Positions 1-14,200 of a DNA stretch of 64,000 bases are shown here, piece by piece. A model generated the notes under the pieces. The model saw only the letters and a program-made list of their open reading frames with translations. It was not told the origin of the DNA and searched no databases. The stretch spans positions 124,001-188,000 of the forward strand of contig RCAB01000026.1 of assembly GCA_003640385.1 (NCBI GenBank). The letters run 5' to 3'. This stretch comes from Setaria digitata (Eukaryota; Nematoda; Chromadorea; Rhabditida; Setariidae). The position numbers and the translations under genes are program-made. Each line of letters opens with the position of its first letter. The first letter of the stretch is position 1.

Positions 1-3000
1 GACTTCGATATGACTATTTGATTTTTCTCGTCCAGAAAGATGCAGGGGCATGATTTCATTAGGAAAGAAATTTGAAGCAGTAAAGTGAATTTATTTTAGG
101 CATCAAAATCTTCAATATTAAATTATATGCCTAAAACATAACATTGAGATATATAAGAAAAGTTTCCTTTGTTTTGTTTTGTTTCTCTTATTAATTAATA
201 CTTTCTTTCTCAGTATATTTTATGGCTAAGAGAATTGGACTATCAGATTGGTTCGATTTTCATTTGAAATTCTAGCTAATATTGTTTTTTCTCCATCTCA
301 GAAGTTATATAAAGCATTCCAGAACCTGAATGAATCAAAACTTTGTGAAAATTTTCATTCCGGTTATCGCTTATAGATTGAAGACGAATCGATTTTTATT
401 TTGGAGTTGAACCTTGTTATCTTTTCTGATAGATTTATTCTTATCAAACATTCTTCAGCTGCTTGTTATACTTTAGATGTTGAAAAATCATACAAGTTTG
501 TGTTATATTACTAAAAATTGTCAGTTATTAAAGGATGATGAAAAATATCTGTCCTATCATTTTCTTTAAAATTTAAAATTTAAGAAAGGAGCCGGAGCTG
601 AATACTCAGGTATTTTTCACTTACGTACCTCACGTCATAAGGAATGAGGCTGAGTTCCATCACTTCATGGCATCTTAAGCCTCCACGTTAATTTCTGTAA
701 TAGTAGAGTAGTGGAAATTGTAATTATTTCATAAATCCAAAAAAAAAAAAAAAGAGAGGGACTTCAATTGTAGTCGTTCTTTTTCCACCAATAGCTTCAT
801 CATTTTTGGTAGTAGCATCTCATAAAACTGTAAAAAATGTTTTGCATTGCCAAAGTAGTCTTCAAATTGTTTCGGAATCATACATTTCTAAACAGAAAAG
901 ATTAATTTGCCGTCGTGGAATTTCCTAAATGTTTCCCACAAATTGGCATCAGCATAGGCTCTTGAATACGAACTGTTGCTAGGAAAGTGAAATAGAAGTG
1001 AAATTCGAATCACGAGATTGTTCCGTTTGATGTAAAAGGACAACGACTTTTCTTTTCAAGACACACATAACAAGGAAATTTAGTCAAACTAATCTAAAAT
1101 TTGCATTCATGTAAAGTTTTTCCTTCACATCAGTGACTGCTGAATTCATTACTTCTAAAGGCAAAACAAATTAATTGAACTCTCACGGCACGAATTTAGT
1201 GAGTACTCCATTCAATATGTGTGCAGGCTAGAGTAGCTTGCTTACTTGTCTTGCTAAATTAAAAGGATAGGTTCACTAGCATCAAAAACTTCTCTGGTAA
1301 CTTTCTGAGTCGAATTGCCAAAGGCATTTTTGACATCCTGTATGTTCATCCTTGAAGTGTACAATTCTTCCATTGCAAATCAAGATGTAGGTTGTTCAGA
1401 CATCGACGCTGCAGCAGAATGTCGTTTCCGATTAGGCATTCCTAATTGTTTTTATCCTCCGGTTGACTCTTTCGTATTAGAAAGGGGAAGTACAGGACCA
1501 TTCTCCGTCCAGACATGGACATTACTTTCAGTGAAATGAATTGAGGAAGTCGGCTGAATCTGTTACAATCCGGCAGAGCTTCGGGAATAATTATGGAGGA
1601 TGGAAGTCATCGCTGAGTGCAGTATTGTTTTGATCATTCAACTCCAATGATTTCAATGCAGGGATAATTCAGTTCTCACCGATATTTGAAAGTGCTTGCC
1701 ATATTCGTCCTTGAAGGAAACGAAGAAGGAGTAGATTTGTTCTCACTGCGCTCATATGTCTTATAATTTACGTATTCATCGAGGACATGTCTCTTTCAGG
1801 GGAACAAGGTAGAGAAAAGCACTGCTATTGCTTTCAGTCAGTTTGTTATTCCGTTCCTGAAAGAAGTATTTCCGTCGGAAAAGTTCCTTCTCGTAAACGA
1901 TCACACTGTTCGCCTACTATTGTCTTATCCTGCGTAAGGTCAGCTGAAGCTTATTTACATTAGAAATTAATATGTTCAAACGTAAGTTTCTGTTTTAGAT
2001 TCCACTTCCTCATTCTATGAGAGTAGATTGTGGCGATGTTCCAGTGGCTTCATACCGATATGATTAAGCAGTAGGACTGTGAAGAATGAATGAACCTATT
2101 CAAACCAGTCAACTTTTCTTTCTAAGAGACATACTGTCTCGCCATCTTACAATTTCTGTACTTTTTGCTATAAGTAAAATATCTTTATAATTTCCAATTA
2201 GTTTACTGAAAAGTTTCTGCTTCCTTATCTAATTCCCTCCTGAAAGAAATTTCTCGAAAATTATATACTTTATCTTTTCACTTCTAAATTTTCAAGAAAA
2301 AGCTTTTTGCCTTTAGTTCTTATTTGTTGCCATTTTTAAGTGTCAGGAATACACTCAAGGAGAGAGGGAGTGCTGCTAATTGAGTTTGTAAATAAAACGA
2401 CATATATATAAACTTTATTAGATTCTAGGATAAATAAGGCTATAAAATAGTTTTGGTTATGAAAACAGGCTAGAGTATTTGGCTGTAGATAATAGTGAAA
2501 TACTTTATGAGGATAATTAATTGAGAGCATATGGAATTGAATTTATTAGTCTACCTTAGTAAATTATGCAACAGTAGACATGAGAAATTCAGTTGGAGGA
2601 TTAGAGCTAAATGAAAAACACTGCCATAGGGTGGATTAAATGAAACAATCTGTCATTTTATACTGGAAGTTCTCTGGAAAAATTGATCATGCAACTCAGT
2701 ACATTTACTATCATCAGGAACTAAATACCGGAGACCCTTGTAATCTTGACGGATCTACCTAATTCTTCATTTTGAAAATTCGGTAGTCCACAATGTGCTT
2801 AATTTGGAATCCTTGCTTCCTATTCGTTCCCTTTTTATCTCTTCCAGTACCTCACATATTTTGCTTCTTCCCTACACATGTTACACTCAGTAAGTGTTAG
2901 ATTCTTACAAGACTGGAAAAGAGAAGTAATCTTCATGCTTTGTTATTTAACAGGAAAGCTTAGGCTTCATCTTTCTCGCGTGGCAGTTGTCTTCGATTGA

Positions 3001-5261
3001 ACCTTAATAAGGTTATTTTGGCTGGCATTTATTAAAATGTATTTCGAGATACTCAGCTCATGTTATTAACCAACAAGGAAATAGTACTTTTTTGTAATGG
3101 AGAATTGAAATATCGTACGTTGTCAACAAATTTTTGTAAAATAACGGTCAGGAATTCAGGGGATTTCTTTTTTTCTTTTCCAGTGCTTCAAGGAAAGGAA
3201 AATGTATTAAGAATTAAGAAAATAAGAAAAATTCCAAAATTTAAGCAAAAGTTTCACTCCTCCTTTTCGTAGACATCTTTTTAAAAATACCTACCACTTT
3301 TTTTCTTTTTTCTAACAAGGAAGTTTTTGCATATAAAATTTAGCATATTATCTTTCCCTATATAGGAAAAAAGCTCATTCTTTACTAAATACCTCATTAA
3401 ATTCCGTTTTGTCTATAGCGAAATAAAGCTTCTTGAAGTTCAGATTAGCTTATACAACTGTAATAGAACTTTCCATTGCACAGACTGATTTATTTGAGGT
3501 AAATAAACAATAGAGGAATGAAGAGCAAATAAAGAACACTTTATTCTGGCTTACTTAAGAGAGCCTCTTCTTTCTAATTTAACTTATTCATCGTTCAATA
3601 AGGAACAGGTAGAATACTGATATCCCAAATATAAGCAATCCTAGATGGTACTTTCAGTAACAACTAAGGTACATTTATCAGTTATCTTGGAGGGTTTTTT
3701 TTTGCTACAGTTATTAGCAGTTAAATTTCCAATGAATAATTAAAATAAGCTACAGCTATATTAATTGCCAATATTTTAGTTTTATTGAAAATGCAGCACC
3801 TTTCCTGTTCAGATTTAATAAATCTGTATATGTCCATTTTTCAATCAAAATTGAAAGCATCACGAAATTCGTGTGGAAATAAAAAAGCTGTCAAATGCAT
3901 TTTATATATAAAGTTCATATTTTTCAAGCTTTTCATTAAAATAATTTATTGAAAACTGTTTATTCGAAAATTTCTCCCATTCCATATAATTATAATTATT
4001 TAATATGATTATGATAAGGTAAAGTTTTCTATAACTATTGACAATAACAATATATAAGAATAGATAATAACATACAATAAACAAATAGTAGTTAATAATA
4101 TTAATGATAATAATAATGACAGTACTAATAATTCTTATTATTAATTATAATGAAAATTTAAAGAAAAAAATACTGACGAATAATATTAATGGCGGGTTCC
4201 GCAGAAATGACTTCAAGCATTTGACATTTTGTTCGGGATAGTTTAAAATTGAAATACATGTCTTTTTAAATATTAATATGAAACAGGCGATAATAATTTC
4301 AGCACTCCGAAAAGGTAGTTGAATAGTTAAATTCAGACAATTTGGCTGTTTATCGATTATATGTCAAGCACATTTTTTGACTAATTATATTTATCCTCTC
4401 TCTACTGCTTTTGATATTTTTTTTTTTTTTTCATATCACGTTAACCTGATATTACTGTATTACTACAAGCATCAATTAAACTAAGCTGTATTGACTACTC
4501 ATTTTGTTCTATTTTCCTTTCCCGTTAATTAATATAATCTGATAAATTATCCATTTAAATTCGTTTAAAAGAATTTCATTATTTAAATTTTTCTGAACAC
4601 GTACCTTCAAAAACCACAAGTCATTTTTGTTAGTTTCGCAATATAATCAATGCTACAAAGTAAAAATCAGTGTATTTAGAATATCTTAGATGAAATCATT
4701 CAATTATTGTTTATGCGATCCCCTGGAACTAACAATATTTTTCGTTTGTTTAAATTCAAAAGAAAAGATCAAGTGTAATGGTCACTCAATGATAGAGAAA
4801 TGCTAAGAACTGTCGAGAAAAGACTGCACTAGAGGCAGTGGAAGGTTAAGACTAAACAAGATTCCAGCATGTACTGCTCGGAAGATAATACAAAGGTAAG
4901 AAATTCATTGAGGAGGAGGTCAGTGTCCGAGTTGCCAGTGGCTTGCAAGGTCATTACTTCACTCATAGAGGCGGAAGGTATGGTTTACCTGTTCATTTAA
5001 AGTTTACAGAAGCAACTTCAGCTCTACTGAAATTCATCCATCAAATGCCTGTATTTTATTATCCATCAAGAAGCCGTAGTCAGTCTGCGAGGACAAGTGA
5101 TATGATATCATTAAAGGGTTGTTGTGCTCAATTTTTTGTGCTGATTGTTGGAGTTTATCTTGCTGTTTTTGTTTACTTCCATCATTTCGTCGTTCTCGTA
5201 TCGATTTGCATTTAGACTCTTGAATAATTTTTTTTTTTTTTGATGGAATCCATATGTTGCA
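1..5261. other. Intergenic stretch without an assignable gene
   Basis: AT-rich sequence with many short homopolymer runs; no exon chain with consistent phase was found on either strand. The exception is roughly 1250-2050, where base composition is less AT-rich and several short open stretches appear on both strands, separated by stops (see findings). A short open stretch at 5045-5215 (+) would encode a 56-residue peptide with one hydrophobic helix. It ends just before the arrestin leader and is probably chance. Confidence 0.5.
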
Positions 5262-5297
5262 GCATTCAAGATTCACTTCACGTTATTTAATTGTAAA

Positions 5298-8200
5298 ATG
5301 GACGAACGAAGAAATGGAACCAGGTAAATTTTTGTAAACTATACTGTGCTTGATCCGTGGATTCATTTTTAGACATAAATATTAGTATAATTTGTATACG
5401 CCGTCATAGTACTTAGCAGTATGCATTTGCTAAAACTTAGGTCAAATATTATCTAAATAAGTAAATAGTTTACTTTCAGAGTTTTCAAAAAGACAAGTCC
5501 AAATGGAAAGGTCGGTTCTGCTTTAAAAATTTTTCGTCGAGGTAAAACTAGCAGTTATTTAATTAGAATTTCTTAGTTCAGAGCTAATCCGCAGACTTAT
5601 TTCTGCTTTGAATTTAGCTTACTTTTTACAAATTTTACTTCTTTATTGGCTTCTGGCTTCATTCGCTCTCGGTGATGGTTATTCTTATAATATTCTTAAT
5701 AGCTCAGTAATAACTTCTCGTTAAGTGATATACTGAACTAATATAGGTTCAGTTTTGATACGCAGAGAATCAGATATTTTGAAGCGAAACAGCTGACTAT
5801 ATTATTCTCAAACTCTCATTCTTCTCCAAATAGTATACCAATATTTGAAAATAGGGTCTCTTCAATGCTTCAGATTACAACCTATTTGGGCAAAAGAGAC
5901 TTCATCGATCATGGAAATTTTGTTGATTTGATAGGTTCGTTTCTTATTGTGTTCTTCCCTGAGTAGTGTAAATTAGCTTAAACACTGTTAAGTCGTTTAA
6001 CGTTTTCATGCTTGCAGTATTCGTATCCTTTACTTGTTGTTCACTGAAGCACTGTTAAACCAAGTTTTGTGTTAGTTGTTTTGCAGATGGTATGGTTTTA
6101 ATTGATGAAGATTACATCAAGGAAAACAGGAAAATTACAGCCTATCTGCTGGCAGCATTTCGATACGGTCGTGAAGATTTGGATGTTTTAGGATTAACCT
6201 TCAGAAAAGACTTAATCTCACAGACTTTTCAGGTATCATTCCTTTTTAGCTTATTTAAATAGTCATTAGTTTTATGAGCTTTGACCAAAATAGCTGTTGA
6301 AATAATACTTAGCATGCCGAGGAAATAACCCTTGATCGAAAACTGTGCTTATTAATGTGGTAACTTTATTTTACTTTTTAATTCACATCATTCTAGTCTT
6401 TCGAGGAAAAGATCGAAAAAATATCTTTTTATTGCAAAAAAGGTATGATCAAAAATAAAGTGTCGGAAATTACAGCATTTCTTTAAGGTATACCCAGTGG
6501 ACGCTTTATATCTTCGACCACTGACTCGATTGCAGGAAAGGCTGAAAAAGAAGCTAGGACCCAATGCTTATCCATTTTGGTTTCAGATCCCAACTCATTC
6601 AGCATCAAGTGTTACTTTACAGGTTCTTTAGCCCAATCTAATTTTTTCATGATAATGCCTTACAGTATGTCAGAATTTCCAGTAATTACTTGTTTGTGCC
6701 GTCAGATATCATAAATTATAAAATTTCAATTTGCAGGTACTGTTTTGATATGACCGAGCTTTCTGATTTCGGCGGTGTCGTAAATTTTTATTATTTTTAA
6801 CTCTTGTTTTGTTAATGAAAAAGAAATTGGATTGTTTAGCCTGCCCAAGGTGACACAGGAAAGCCATGCGGGGTTGATTTCGAATTGAAAACGGTTGTAG
6901 AATCTCTTGAGGGCAACAACATCGATAAGCCGAAGAAACAGTAAAGCTTCGAAATTTTTTTTTTTTTAAGAATTGGTTGAATTATGGCTGGGATTTTTTC
7001 TATTTTTATCTTTTCTTTTAATGAAAAAAAAAAAAAAAAAAACCATTTCTTAACATTTTACTGCTTTATCACCATTTATTAATGAAAGAGAGGAAAATAT
7101 CTCCAAGTGACTAGAAAGAAATATATTGAATATTTTCAGTAATAGCGTGCGTCTCGCTATAAGGAAACTGACTTATGCACCGTACAAGAATCGCCCTCAA
7201 CCAACCATTGAAGTAACCAAAGAATTTATGATGAGCCCAGGTTCATTACATATGGAAGCGTCACTCGATAAAGAGGTGGCATCTGTATATTTTTCATTCA
7301 AAACATTCATAGTATAAGATGTTTTGCTAACCAGTACAGGAGGAGTAACATTTTATGTAAACTGTAAACTCACTACTCTTCTATTGAGGAGAAAGATTAT
7401 TTAACTATGTGAGTGTGTAACTGAACGGAATCTAGAAACAGTAGAAAACATCACATATTTGAATATACTTAATAACTCTTTGGCTTGTACTACGAATGCT
7501 AAAAGATACAAATCTTTATAAAAGCATAGAGGAAAGTGTGAAATATTATGATGTGATAAATTAGTAAGTGTTATTTTGTAGTAGCCGGACAATCCTTTTC
7601 TACTACTTCTTTTTTCTTATTCCTCTAACAATTTTTTTTTTTTTTTTTTAAGAGTATTGCAGTTATTATATTATCTTGCAGATGTATTATCATGGTGAAT
7701 CAATAGCAGTGAACGTTCACATCCAAAATAACAGTAATAAAACGGTGAAAAAAATCAAAGCCTGCATTGCTCAGATTGCTGATATATGCCTTTTTACAAC
7801 TGCATCCTACACATGTGAAGTTGCTAAGATTGAATCAACGTTAGTTTTCCGTCTTTTGCTATCGTTGAGCTTTTTTCTTTAGTATGGGTGTGTTTGAACT
7901 GGCTTATGCTACCTTAAACGAGTAGGATTTTTTCCACTGCCTGGGCTGCTCTAAGCGAGAAGTTATATTTTTATGTGAGGTCGTACACCTGTATAACGTT
8001 ATTCTGAATAACACGTGTTTTAATGTATCTTTTTTAAACTTGATATAAATTTTTTTATTTAGTTAACTGAAATTCCTTTTTCATCTACATCACTCTGTCA
8101 ATATGAAAAAATTTGTTACAAAGAGTCAGTAAGACTAAGGTCTTATTTTTCTCATTAAATTAGATATTATAATACACATCACTTACATTGCTACTGAAAT

Positions 8201-9143
8201 GCGCGGTTATAGCGAAGGGTTCCCGGTAGGACCGGGAGCGACTCTATCTAAAGTTTACACTTTGTGTCCATTGCTGTCGAACAATAAAGACAAACGTGGT
8301 CTTGCTTTGGATGGACAGTTGAAACATGAAGATACCAGTTTAGCTTCATCAACATCGTAAGTGAACTTATAATTTTTTTGATCATTTTATTTTTTGTTTC
8401 TTGAGGAATGTATTCTGTGAAGTCTTAAAATGTCAAGAAAAGATTTCTTCTCTAAATTTAGGCAAGTTTTCTTAATCGTGTTTATCTGAATTTGAATTTG
8501 AAGCTACATTTTTTGGCATCTTCAGCGATTGCTTACAGTTTGTCGTCAGAGACAACGAAGGAAAATCTTGGGATTGTTGTACAGTATAAAGTAAAAGTTC
8601 GCTTGAATATTAGTGGTCCTCTTGGAGGAGAATTAACCGCTGAATTGCCTTTCACATTAACACACCCAAAGCCTTTGGAAAGCGTTGAAATACGACGTGT
8701 AAGTTGACGTTTTTCCCTGTCAAAATCAAAAGATTTTGTTGCCAGTATTTTGAGATATGACGTGATGCTGTTTTTTAGGAATCACAGATGACAAATAGTC
8801 CGCCAAATAATAAAGAGCTTGATGTTGATCTCATACAGCTTGATTCGTAAGTTCAATCTAATTATAGTAATGATAGCAATTTTCAAAGTTTTAAGACCTC
8901 ATAGAATTACCCCGCCAATTTCGGCTCTCATTATTTCTAATGTTCGTTATTTTTTAATCGTTTAAAACTGCTTTATCGAACGTAAATATGTATGGTTTTT
9001 TTCTTATTTTGATGTATGATTAATGCGCTTATTGCAGCCTTGATTTCCCTAGAGTTGATGATGAAGATATCATTTTTGAAGATTTTGCTCGATTGCGAGT
9101 TCGAGCTGCTAATCAGATTGATGATCCTTTTGAGCTGTTCTAA
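5298..9143 (+). CDS. arr-1: Arrestin (beta-arrestin type)
   Basis: Binds activated, phosphorylated G-protein-coupled receptors, stops G-protein coupling and links receptors to clathrin-coated pits; acts in the cytosol at the plasma membrane. Twelve exons: 5298-5323, 5480-5510, 5874-5934, 6087-6232, 6488-6622, 6840-6940, 7140-7275, 7682-7839, 8213-8356, 8539-8698, 8779-8846, 9038-9143, giving 423 aa, the usual family length. Diagnostic pieces are [11 protein letters not shown], the receptor-binding segment [50 protein letters not shown] and [12 protein letters not shown]. The tail keeps both endocytic motifs: a clathrin box LIQLD (residues 384-388) and an AP2-type FEDFARLR (402-409). That argues for a worm non-visual arrestin (C. 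elegans ARR-1). A TTGCAG acceptor at 5257-5262, 35 nt before the ATG, is a candidate trans-splice site. A weak donor (GTCGGT) follows exon 2. AATAAA at 9862-9867 is the first clear poly(A) signal noticed. Confidence 0.96.
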
Positions 9144-11275
9144 AACTATTTAACTTGGTGATTTACAAGCATTTATTCGATTTATGGTATGCTTTGCTTT
9201 TCATTGAAACATTGTTTATGCTTTTAATGAGACATTTCATGATCTTACTTTTTCATATAGACACTCTTTTTTTTTTTGTCTTTTTTTTGAAGTGTAATAT
9301 GATACCAAAAGCTTGATTAAAAAAATATCTTGTTTGCTATGTTTATTATGCATGGAGTGTGATAAACGGCGAAGAATGTTTGTGTAGGTGGGTAGGAGTC
9401 GTTTTTCAAGTTTCAAAATCAATTTTTGCAATCGAATCCTTAAGATTTTTCAATAATTTTTGATAGGAATTTGACGCACAAAAAATATTTCACGAATTCA
9501 AGCTAACGCTGCAATTTTTGCCTTTGTAGTTAGCGTCTTTAATTCGAGTAGTTTAATCTTTCTCAGTAAATTGCTCTTTTCTTATTTCACACTTATTCTG
9601 GAAACAGTTCGCTTGGATTATTGCGCGAATCACACTTCATTTTGGCATAATTCATCGACATGTTCTCGTGATCTAATTATTTAAAGATACATTTTTTAAA
9701 AATTGGCTCTTTGAGTGTGAACGGGTTTTTTGTCAGAAAACTTTTTGTGATTTTTTCATTTTCTAATCCTATTGTATTTCCATTGCAGTTTCTGTTGCTG
9801 TAAACGGAAGTCATTGTTGTAGGCATAGAACTCTATGACTATCTGAGAAGTTGTTGCTTAAAATAAAACGTCCAAAGAATTTATTGTATTTTAACTCTTC
9901 TTCAGAATTCAAGGTCTCTTATCTGTTAATATGATGGACTGAATTTAAAAATTTTTCCTTTTTTTTTCGCGTTCTCTTGTTTCATTTTTTATAAAAAAAA
10001 ATATGCTTAAATGGCTAGTCAACTAATTGCTGTTTTTCACTTACTCAATTTTATTTGCTCACTTTAATTCACACAATTTTAATTTTGAACATTTATGGTT
10101 TGAAAAACATCATCTGACTTCTATTCTGTTGTTTTGAATTTATCGAAAAGTACACGGTAATTATTCCGCTGAGAAAAACAGTGGGAAAGGTTAGAAGTCA
10201 AACTCCTGCTTTTGTTTACTGGACTTATTTTTCGGAAATTTTGAAATTTAATTTGAAGTGAAAATTGTTTTAGATAAATTTTAGTTCCTGTAGCCACAAG
10301 CTGTTATTTAATGAGGAAATTTCAAGTGTTTTTTCTAGCGATTTAAGTATTTGCTAAAGAAGATGCTTTCATTTCGAGAAAAAAAGATAATCTTTAATTT
10401 ATAGAGGCATTTCAATATTTGCTCTGCTCCATTTCTAAAATCAACTTACTCGTGAGTAGTTTCTATTATGTGTTGTTAGTATTCAAATGAATTATCTACG
10501 TTGATTTTGCATAGTAACAAGCTTTGTCCTAAAAAAAAATGTCATTCCGGATGTGTCATTTTATTGTCCGGACTCTATTACTATTTGTTCATATTCAGCG
10601 TAATTTCACTTATTTACTTAGTCTGCTTGACAGTAATAATTTTTGTCTAAAACATTTTATTAACAGCATTTAATTTGCGCAGTTCACTTCGCCCATTTGT
10701 GGGATTTGTATTAATGTAATGAATTATGTTCATATATGTTTTGTACTGTTCACATTTTGTTTGCAGTTCTCATTATTTTTAATTTCTTTGCTAATAATGA
10801 ATAAAAAATGAAAAAAAAAAGACGCGAAAGGATTTAAAACACCAATTTGTCTTTTTCGACTGGACAGAACTTCACAACTTCAAGAAGGTACACGAATCCA
10901 AAGTTTAATCAGTCAAATTACTATTCTGGTATAGTCTGAAGTTTTCGTAGTTTATTTTCAGAGGATTACAACATCTAATTTCGGATATGATCAACAGGAC
11001 TGAATGTTCTGAAAGTTGATCGAATAATTCCAATCATCCCTTGTAACATGACCTCTTGGGGATTTTGTAGTTTAATTTGTCCTGTTATCAATCAAATTTT
11101 GATGGAGAAGCTACATTTACAGTTACAGAAAGTACCCTTTTTTATTATTTTTCAGAACTTGCATCAATTTTAACAAAATTTAATGTGTTCACAAGAAAAA
11201 CTGCTTCCATGACAAACTGACACATAATAATTACATAATTCTTTAAGAAACCTATTAGTGGCAATAGCATTGCCA
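9144..11275. other. Tail-to-tail intergenic region
   Basis: Lies between the 3' ends of the arrestin gene and the SEA-domain gene. It is AT-rich with long T and A runs. Apart from an AATAAA at 9862-9867 that could serve the arrestin mRNA, nothing recognisable was seen. Confidence 0.5.
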
Positions 11276-14200
11276 TCAAGGATGTTTATTTTCAAGGCTG
11301 ATACTTTTGTCATCGATTGTATTCCCATCAAATCCCTGGGCTCGTACATAGTTCCTTAACACGGACAAGAGATTAAGTATATTGATATTCGTATTAGGCC
11401 GTATCTTCAGGATGAACGTTACATCAAGAGCTGGCACTGCCGGTACAAATCTACAACTCTCATATCTTTTCGGAACAGATTTTAACTGAATTTTATTTAT
11501 GCTTTAAGTAAAGTGCTACTGTTAGATCAANTTAAATCAAAAATTAGAGAATTTCAGAAGTGCTACTGTTAGATCAAGTAATAAGTATGCTTCTAAACAT
11601 CGATTATCGTGTTAGATTTTTTTCTTTCCATTTTTTGCAGTATTGAGTATTTTTTGATTTGGTAATAATAAACTTTATGACTTCGATATATGTAATTTCA
11701 AGATTTAAAAAGTCACTTTTGCATTTCATATGAGAGAACATCTAGAATGTGATAAGAAGAAAGTAGCTTTCTTTACCTGAACTGAGTTACTTCGGAGCCG
11801 GCATATGTTACTCCGTAATCACTCTGTCGATAAATACGATTCAACTGAAAAAAAAGTCATATTTTCCTAGTTCTAATTTAGCTGAGTAAAAAAAACTGTC
11901 GGGACAGGAAGGAGGATATGGTGTTAGTTGTGCTAAGAGAATTAAATTTGTGAAGGAATGAAAGTAAGGAAAAGTTTCAACTTTCAAATCAGTACAAATA
12001 AGTTGAAAAGAAGAATTAAGTGAAATGCAAATAAGCTCAAAAAATAACAAGCCTGTTGCTGTATTTTATTAGCATGTCTCATGAATTCTTCGGTATTCTG
12101 CTGCAATAACCTTCCATCAAATTTCAACAATGGTCCTTCTGTGACCAAGAAATGACCCTCGAATCGACGTAATCCATATAGCGACGTCGAGGAAACTGCC
12201 TGCACTACAACAAACTGCGTATTATTTCACATCATTTTTTATCAGTTTATTCGATGATCTATGATCATGAAGATAATATGGAGACATATCACATGTTAAA
12301 TTTATTTAGAAATTGAAATTAATCCAAAAATTCTTTTTATAAATCAGAACATATCTATCCCAGTTTGCAGGAAATTCCGTTATCAGCTTATCGAAATGGT
12401 TCAAAAATGAAATTTAAGTGAGGCTAACTTTTTGAAATAGTAAGTATAAGCACAACAACAACTATGCCAACCATGACAAATAATAAGACAAGCCACATGA
12501 TCAACTTCATTTTATATCGTGAAGAAGTTCCATCGAACTGGAAATTTGAAAAAAGAAATTAATAAAGTGATAATTATAACAGGAATAACACACTGCATTA
12601 TCCAAACAAACATCATACTTTCCTTCTTAATCTTCACTGATAGATATGCACTAGTCATATCTAACTTTTAGGCTGAATCATAATGAATGTCGTATGCCAA
12701 CCCTGGGTAATGATGGCAACCTTGGGCAGGTGATTATTGAGAGAAATGAGAGACTGTCAAATTCCTAAACTGAAAGAGATAATGAGTGTGAATAATAAAA
12801 GAAGATAACGCCGATGACGGGAAAATGGAATGACATTATTGAGGAATATAAAAATATAGGCTAGCCTCTTAGTATAAGAAATAATAGATGAAACTGAAAA
12901 AAGGACAAAAAAATAATATTAGTTGTGAACAGATATGTTTCTTTCTTTATTTTTTAAATTATAGTGAAATTGAAAGAATATTGAAGAAAATTCTTTTTGC
13001 TTTTGAACAACAGGACGATCAACTTGATGATAGTTTTCATCCAAAATATGAAATAACAGTTGTGAAGAGGAGAAAATTTCAGTCGCCGAAATATAATACT
13101 GCCAAATAAATTTTCTAATTTCAGTTCGATGCATTTCAATCCATAGTACAAAGCTTAAATAATACACGAAGATAGAAAATTCCTACTCTTCGATCAATAG
13201 TTTCCGAATCGAACAGGAAATCGGAACTCTTCATTTCAGAGCATATGTCCGGAAATTGCTGCGATTGTGATTGTCGTTGAGCTATAATATTTTGAGCTGC
13301 GTACATGGGAGACTGTAAAACATCGATCAGTTGATTGATACTGGATGAATCCTGTAGCTTATAGTTTTCTAAAATTGTTATATTATAATGATAAGGCGAC
13401 AGATTATCAGAATAGCAAGAACTTTCATTATTACACTGATAGAGTGATAAGCATTAGGTAGAGGCAAATGTAAAAACAACAACTAGCTTATATAGTTTCT
13501 GGACAAAATATGATCGTAAGACTTCTACCGTTGGGACTCTTTATACAATGAATTTTTTATGCAACAGCAGAAATGAAGTATTACAAATTCAGATGATTTA
13601 GCGACAAATCTGCGAAATTTTTATGAGACTATGCAGAGGATTCTCGCTAAGAAATATTAAGCTACCGAAAATTTACACTGGAAATTCTAGGAAGCAATTA
13701 TGCAATGTTATCACCACTATCATCACTCCTTTTTTTTATTACAAGTGGTTATAATATATTCCTTGTTGCATCATTAATTATTTGCTGATAAGTTATTGTT
13801 ACTTTTCCTGTGAAATAACAGAATAATGATGTGCCTAAGCTAGCTAAATAATTTATTCTCAGCCTAATAAATCAGATGCATTTAATAAGCATAAGAAAGG
13901 TATTTTTGAATATTAAATAGTTTGAAGCAAAATTTCACGACTTATAAAAGAAATCAACCTAGGATTGTTTACTTCTAAGCAAATATTTCATCCTGGATGT
14001 ACATCCTAGATCGTTCTTTTAATCCACCTCACATTTCAGCTCTTTGTTTCTTAGATTGTATTATTATCTTAGCAATGTGAAGTAAAATTTTGCACCAAAG
14101 TTTGTAAGATATAATAGTTTTTCTACATTAAAGGAAAGCTAACACTTTCTAAGAGAGGAAAAGAGAATAATGAGAAAATTGTGACAAATTAATTGGAGAA

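Noticed and set aside
4943..5215. Open frame with a hydrophobic helix just before arrestin
   Set aside because: Begins at TTG; from the first ATG only 56 codons remain. It lies in the probable outron of the arrestin gene.
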